Positions 60,913 to 64,000 of a stretch of 64,000 nucleotides of DNA are shown piece by piece. Position 1 is the stretch's first letter; each line of letters opens with the position of its first letter. This stretch comes from Chelonoidis abingdonii (taxonomy: Eukaryota; Chordata; Testudines; Testudinidae): positions 205,910,270 through 205,974,269 of the forward strand of contig NC_133770.1 in NCBI RefSeq assembly GCF_003597395.2, read 5' to 3'. Position numbers and translations under genes: made by a program. Below the pieces are notes generated by a model that was not told where the DNA came from, searched no databases, and saw only the letters and a list, made by a program, of their open reading frames with translations.

Positions 60913-62090
60913 AGTTTTGTACAAGAAGTGGCTTGTGAGAACTGTGTATTGTCACTACTACAGTACTTCCTAGAAATATAGGATCTTCCTGCAGTTAGTG
61001 TCTGGGATGCTGCATTTAGGCATATAAATTTACACGTAGCTGCATAATGAGTGGCACACACGCAACCATTCTGTACATAACTAACTAAACTGCTATTGCA
61101 TAAACATGTACATTATGGGTGCATAGTTCATTCACAAAAGTGTAAAGTTCTACCATTGATGAGCACATTATTTTTTCAACACTACTGCCAGATGGTGAAT
61201 ATTTACATACCTAATGACCCTTCCCTTTTGCAGCATAATTTTGCATGAGATCAAAAGTGGCTTTTGACATATGGCTATATCTGAGATTCTTATTGTCTTA
61301 TGTATGGGCATAGCATGGTATAAATAGCATATACAAGATTATTTAGAACATTTTTTTTGTCAAGGATAAAGCCATGAGTAGATTATGAAGTTATCACTCA
61401 TATATAGTTCTGAATATGTATAAAGACATCACTCACTGACACTTCAACTACTGCATGTCACCTGTATTGTACCTTTGACTGCTAAAAAAACCACACATAT
61501 TTAGACTTAGAGTAACTACCTCAGCCTTTCATTTACAGGAGAAATGGGCCAAAGTAACCAGATTTACTTCACAAACAAATAATCCATGAGGTGTCATGGG
61601 ATATCTTTCAGATTATAGATGATTTCATTGTGTTGAAGAAGAATATCCAAGTGATCTTCTCAGAGACCCTTCCTGTCCTGCAGGTGGAGGAAAACAGAAG
61701 GCAGAAGATTCCAGAAGTGCACCACTGGTTGGAGTCTAGAGTGAAGGAAACTGGCTTCTACTTTCTCCCAAAGCAGGATTAGCAAGAGCAATGCTTTTTT
61801 GAGTCAACCACATGGTTGATTTGGTTTGATTACATGCGGTATTCACTGGGTTGTTTGATATATAAATCTCAGTTGCTATCTTGTATTGTTCTATTTGTAG
61901 TTAAAAGTCATAGTACTTTAGTCAGGGTTATGTTTGCTCAATTTTACATTTACTTGCTTGTTCTTTTTAATAGAATCCATTAACACCTACAAAGAACTGG
62001 TTTATTTTTTTCAAATTGCAACATGGGTCAAGTAACTCAGAGGACAAAGGTAACTCAGAGGGAAAGGTAATCTAGTCAAGATAGTTAACA
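60913..62090. other. Unique AT-rich noncoding DNA
   Basis: No repeat family recognised. The frame at 61591-61782 shows no known domain. Confidence 0.4.
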
Positions 62091-62220
62091 GCCACTTGGC
62101 TCAGGTTCTCAATTCCTACCTATATCTTCACAATTTTTATCAGTGATCTGAAAGAAAACAGAATTATCACGAACAGAGTTTGCAGATATATTCATTGTCT
62201 AATAACAAGGGGCAGAGCCC
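62091..62220 (+). mobile_element. Short CR1 reverse-transcriptase relic
   Basis: Mixed frames give 'QVLNSYLYLHNFYQ'-like sequence then 'ISDLKENRI' and 'NRVCRYI', corresponding to the CR1 '[10 protein letters not shown]' and following aspartate region. Small and decayed. Confidence 0.4.
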
Positions 62221-62336
62221 CACAGACTAAGGCGTTCTCTTGCCTACCTTGTCTTACAGGCCTAAACCAGTACACATCTAAAACTACACAGATGATGGAG
62301 GAGGAGGTGCCACCACCCTTATAATGTTCAGTCGTG

Positions 62337-62670
62337 TGGTTAGAGCACGCACCCAGGATATAAGGTCCACTTTGTATAAATATTTAAATATTCATTAGAG
62401 CAGGGGCCATGGAACCTGGGCCTCCCACATCCCAGTTGAGTGCCCTACTCACCAGGCTGTAGTCACACACTCTTTCTGGCCCAGTGCGTATTTAATTATG
62501 TACACATAGTGGAACAGCTTCAGCAGGAGACTCCAGAACAGCCTGTATCCCTGGGGTCTGGCCAAGACCACACTTCAAGTTCCTGATCCACATCAGGCAG
62601 ATGGGGGCTTTGAACCCATTTCCCCTATAACCTTGAGGGAGTGCTCTAACCATTGGACTAAACATCATCA
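62337..62670. repeat. tRNA-like repeat pieces in opposite orientations
   Basis: 'gtggttagagcacgcacccagga' at 62337-62359 resembles a pol III A-box region on the + strand. 62570-62668 read in reverse gives 'ccaatggttagagcactccctc', then 'gggttcaaagc', an A-box and B-box pair. 62420-62460 in reverse also gives 'agggcactcaactggga' and 'cccaggttcc'. It probably represents one or two tRNA-derived SINE fragments and is not a functional tRNA. Confidence 0.35.
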
Positions 62671-62690
62671 GGAGGTGGTGGCATCTCCTC

Positions 62691-63015
62691 CAGGGCCGGC
62701 TCTAGGCATTTCGCCGCCCCAAGCACGGCGTCATGCTGCAGGGGGCGCTCTGCCGCTTGTCGGTCCCGCAGCTCCGGTGAACCTCCTGCAGGCATCCCTG
62801 CGGAGGGTCCGCTGGTTCCACGGCTCTGGTGGACCTCCCACAGGCGTCCCTGCGGATGCTTCATTGGAGCCGCAGGACCAGCGGACCCTCCACAGGCACG
62901 CCTGCGGGAGGTCCACCGGAGCTGCCTGCCTCCCTTCCGGCAACCGGCAGAGCGCCCCCCGCGGCATGCCGCCCCAAACATGCACTTGGCGCACTGGGAC
63001 CTGGAGCCAGCCCTG
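62691..63015. mobile_element. hAT-type MITE, 325 bp, perfect target duplication
   Basis: Ends 'cagggccggctctaggca' and, reverse-complemented, 'cagggctggctccaggt'. Flanked by ATCTCCTC on both sides (62683-62690 and 63016-63023), an exact 8-bp duplication. The interior is GC-rich with tandem and inverted 'cacaggcgtccctgcgg' type units. Open frames inside it are compositional. Confidence 0.85.
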
Positions 63016-63309
63016 ATCTCCTCCTTGTTTTTTCTTGAAAAATGACTGACCTGGCTTAGACACCCTAACTGCAGGAGAGGGTTTACATCTGTGAACATTG
63101 AGAGGATGGAGGTGCCAGAGCTAGCCACCTAAATCCCGTGGAGGGGCAGGGCTTAATCCAGGCCCCTCACAGCATTTCCTACTGGTAACGGAGGTGGCTC
63201 CCCACTCAGCTTACCGGCTTCTAAAAATCCCTTTTTTAAGCACCTGACTGTCCTCATGCATTGTGAAGGAAGCCTGGCTCCTGCAATGCTTAAGTTCCTA
63301 TTATGAGCC

Positions 63310-64000
63310 CTGCTACACAATGTGGGCCATACTTACAGGATAGGAGATCTATCCTGGAAAGTAGTGACTCTACAAAGGACTTGGATGAGGGGGGTGGGAA
63401 GGGTAATAGTGATGATAATCAGCTGAACACAGCTCACAGTGCATTGCTGTGGCCAAAAGGGCTAATGTGACCCTTAGATGTGTAAACAGGGAAATACCAA
63501 GTAGGAGTAGGGAAGTTAAATTACTGCTGGTTTTGTCACAGGTGCAGCCATTACTGGAAGACTATGTCCAGTTCTAGTGTCCACAATTCAAGAAGGATGA
63601 TGATAAATTGGTGAAGGTTCAGAGAAGAGCCCTGAGAATATTAACAGCTTGGGAAACGTGCCTTACAGTGATTGACTCAAGGAGCTGGAAGAGACGGTTC
63701 AGGGGTGACTTGAACACAGTGTGTAAGTGCCTATGTGGGGAGCAGAAATTTGATAATAAAGGACTCTTCAGTCAAACAGAGAACGGTATAACAAGATCCA
63801 ATGGCTGGAAGTGGAAGCTAGACAAATTCAGACTGGAAATAAGGTGCACATTTTAAACAGTGAGGGTAATTAATTATTGGAACAACTTACCTAGGGCTGT
63901 GGTGGATTTTCCATCACTGGAAATTTTTAAATCGAGTTTAGATGTTTTTCTGTTTTGGTTCCAACAGGAATTTCTTCAGGGAAGTCCCCTGGCCTGTGTT
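63310..64000 (+). mobile_element. CR1 3' end, continuing past the window
   Basis: Translation follows the CR1 RT C-terminal region: 'QCIAVAKRANVTLRCVNRE' (63440-63495), 'EDYVQF' (63558-63575), 'QFKKDDDKLVKVQRRALRIL' (63585-63645), then 'NYWNNLPRAVVDFPSLEIFK' (63873-63932). There are a few stops and frameshifts. Moderately old. Confidence 0.8.

Noticed and set aside
61591..61782. 63-codon frame with plausible amino-acid composition
   Set aside because: No domain recognised, no acceptor and donor pair, and no neighbouring exon to join.

Overview
This is vertebrate nuclear DNA: a spliced gene with GT-AG introns, low CpG over most of the window, and a dense load of interspersed repeats. The repeat mix (near full-length CR1 LINEs, DIRS-type tyrosine-recombinase retrotransposons, Harbinger, hAT and pogo-like DNA elements with their MITEs) and the absence of any mammal-type SINE or L1 point to a sauropsid. 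A turtle is my best guess and a crocodilian is possible.

The only host protein-coding gene I can support is FAM210A on the + strand. It has three coding exons (41122-41613, 46600-46711, 50181-50480) that join in frame into a 290-residue mitochondrial DUF1279 protein. Its 5' noncoding exons and promoter were not identified. Its 3' UTR runs to at least the AATAAA at 51306.

Layout: 1-613 is ordinary unique DNA. 614-9780 is a very noisy, insertion-rich copy of 21270-28690: the same CR1, the same unique DNA and the same MITE in the same order. About 10090-13605 is a further CR1 copy in the opposite orientation. 13606-20835 is CpG-rich, largely unrecognisable sequence with one identifiable Harbinger transposase fragment. 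20840-21240 is an old CR1 relic. 21270-25640 is the cleaner, near full-length CR1 (- strand), followed by unique DNA and a 1 kb MITE. 29560-30430 is another old CR1. 30650-37125 is a DIRS-like retrotransposon interrupted by a 1.2 kb LTR-like insertion. 37200-38540 is a Harbinger transposase relic. 39416-40207 is a MITE.

From 41 to 52 kb the FAM210A exons are separated by introns holding a pogo-like element, a hAT transposase relic and small MITEs. 52-58 kb is repeat-rich: a Harbinger relic, hAT MITEs, a GC-rich minisatellite, a CR1, and a DIRS relic with a nested hAT MITE. 58-64 kb is mostly unique DNA, with MITEs, tRNA-like repeat pieces and a CR1 3' end running off the window.

The most important observation concerns the assembly: 0.6-20.8 kb looks like uncorrected long-read sequence, probably a gap fill or false duplication. 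Apparent genes, indels and composition there should not be read as biology without checking. I found no convincing new molecular system. The most interesting biological items are a recent 11-residue repeat expansion at the FAM210A C terminus and several cleanly dated nested transposon insertions.
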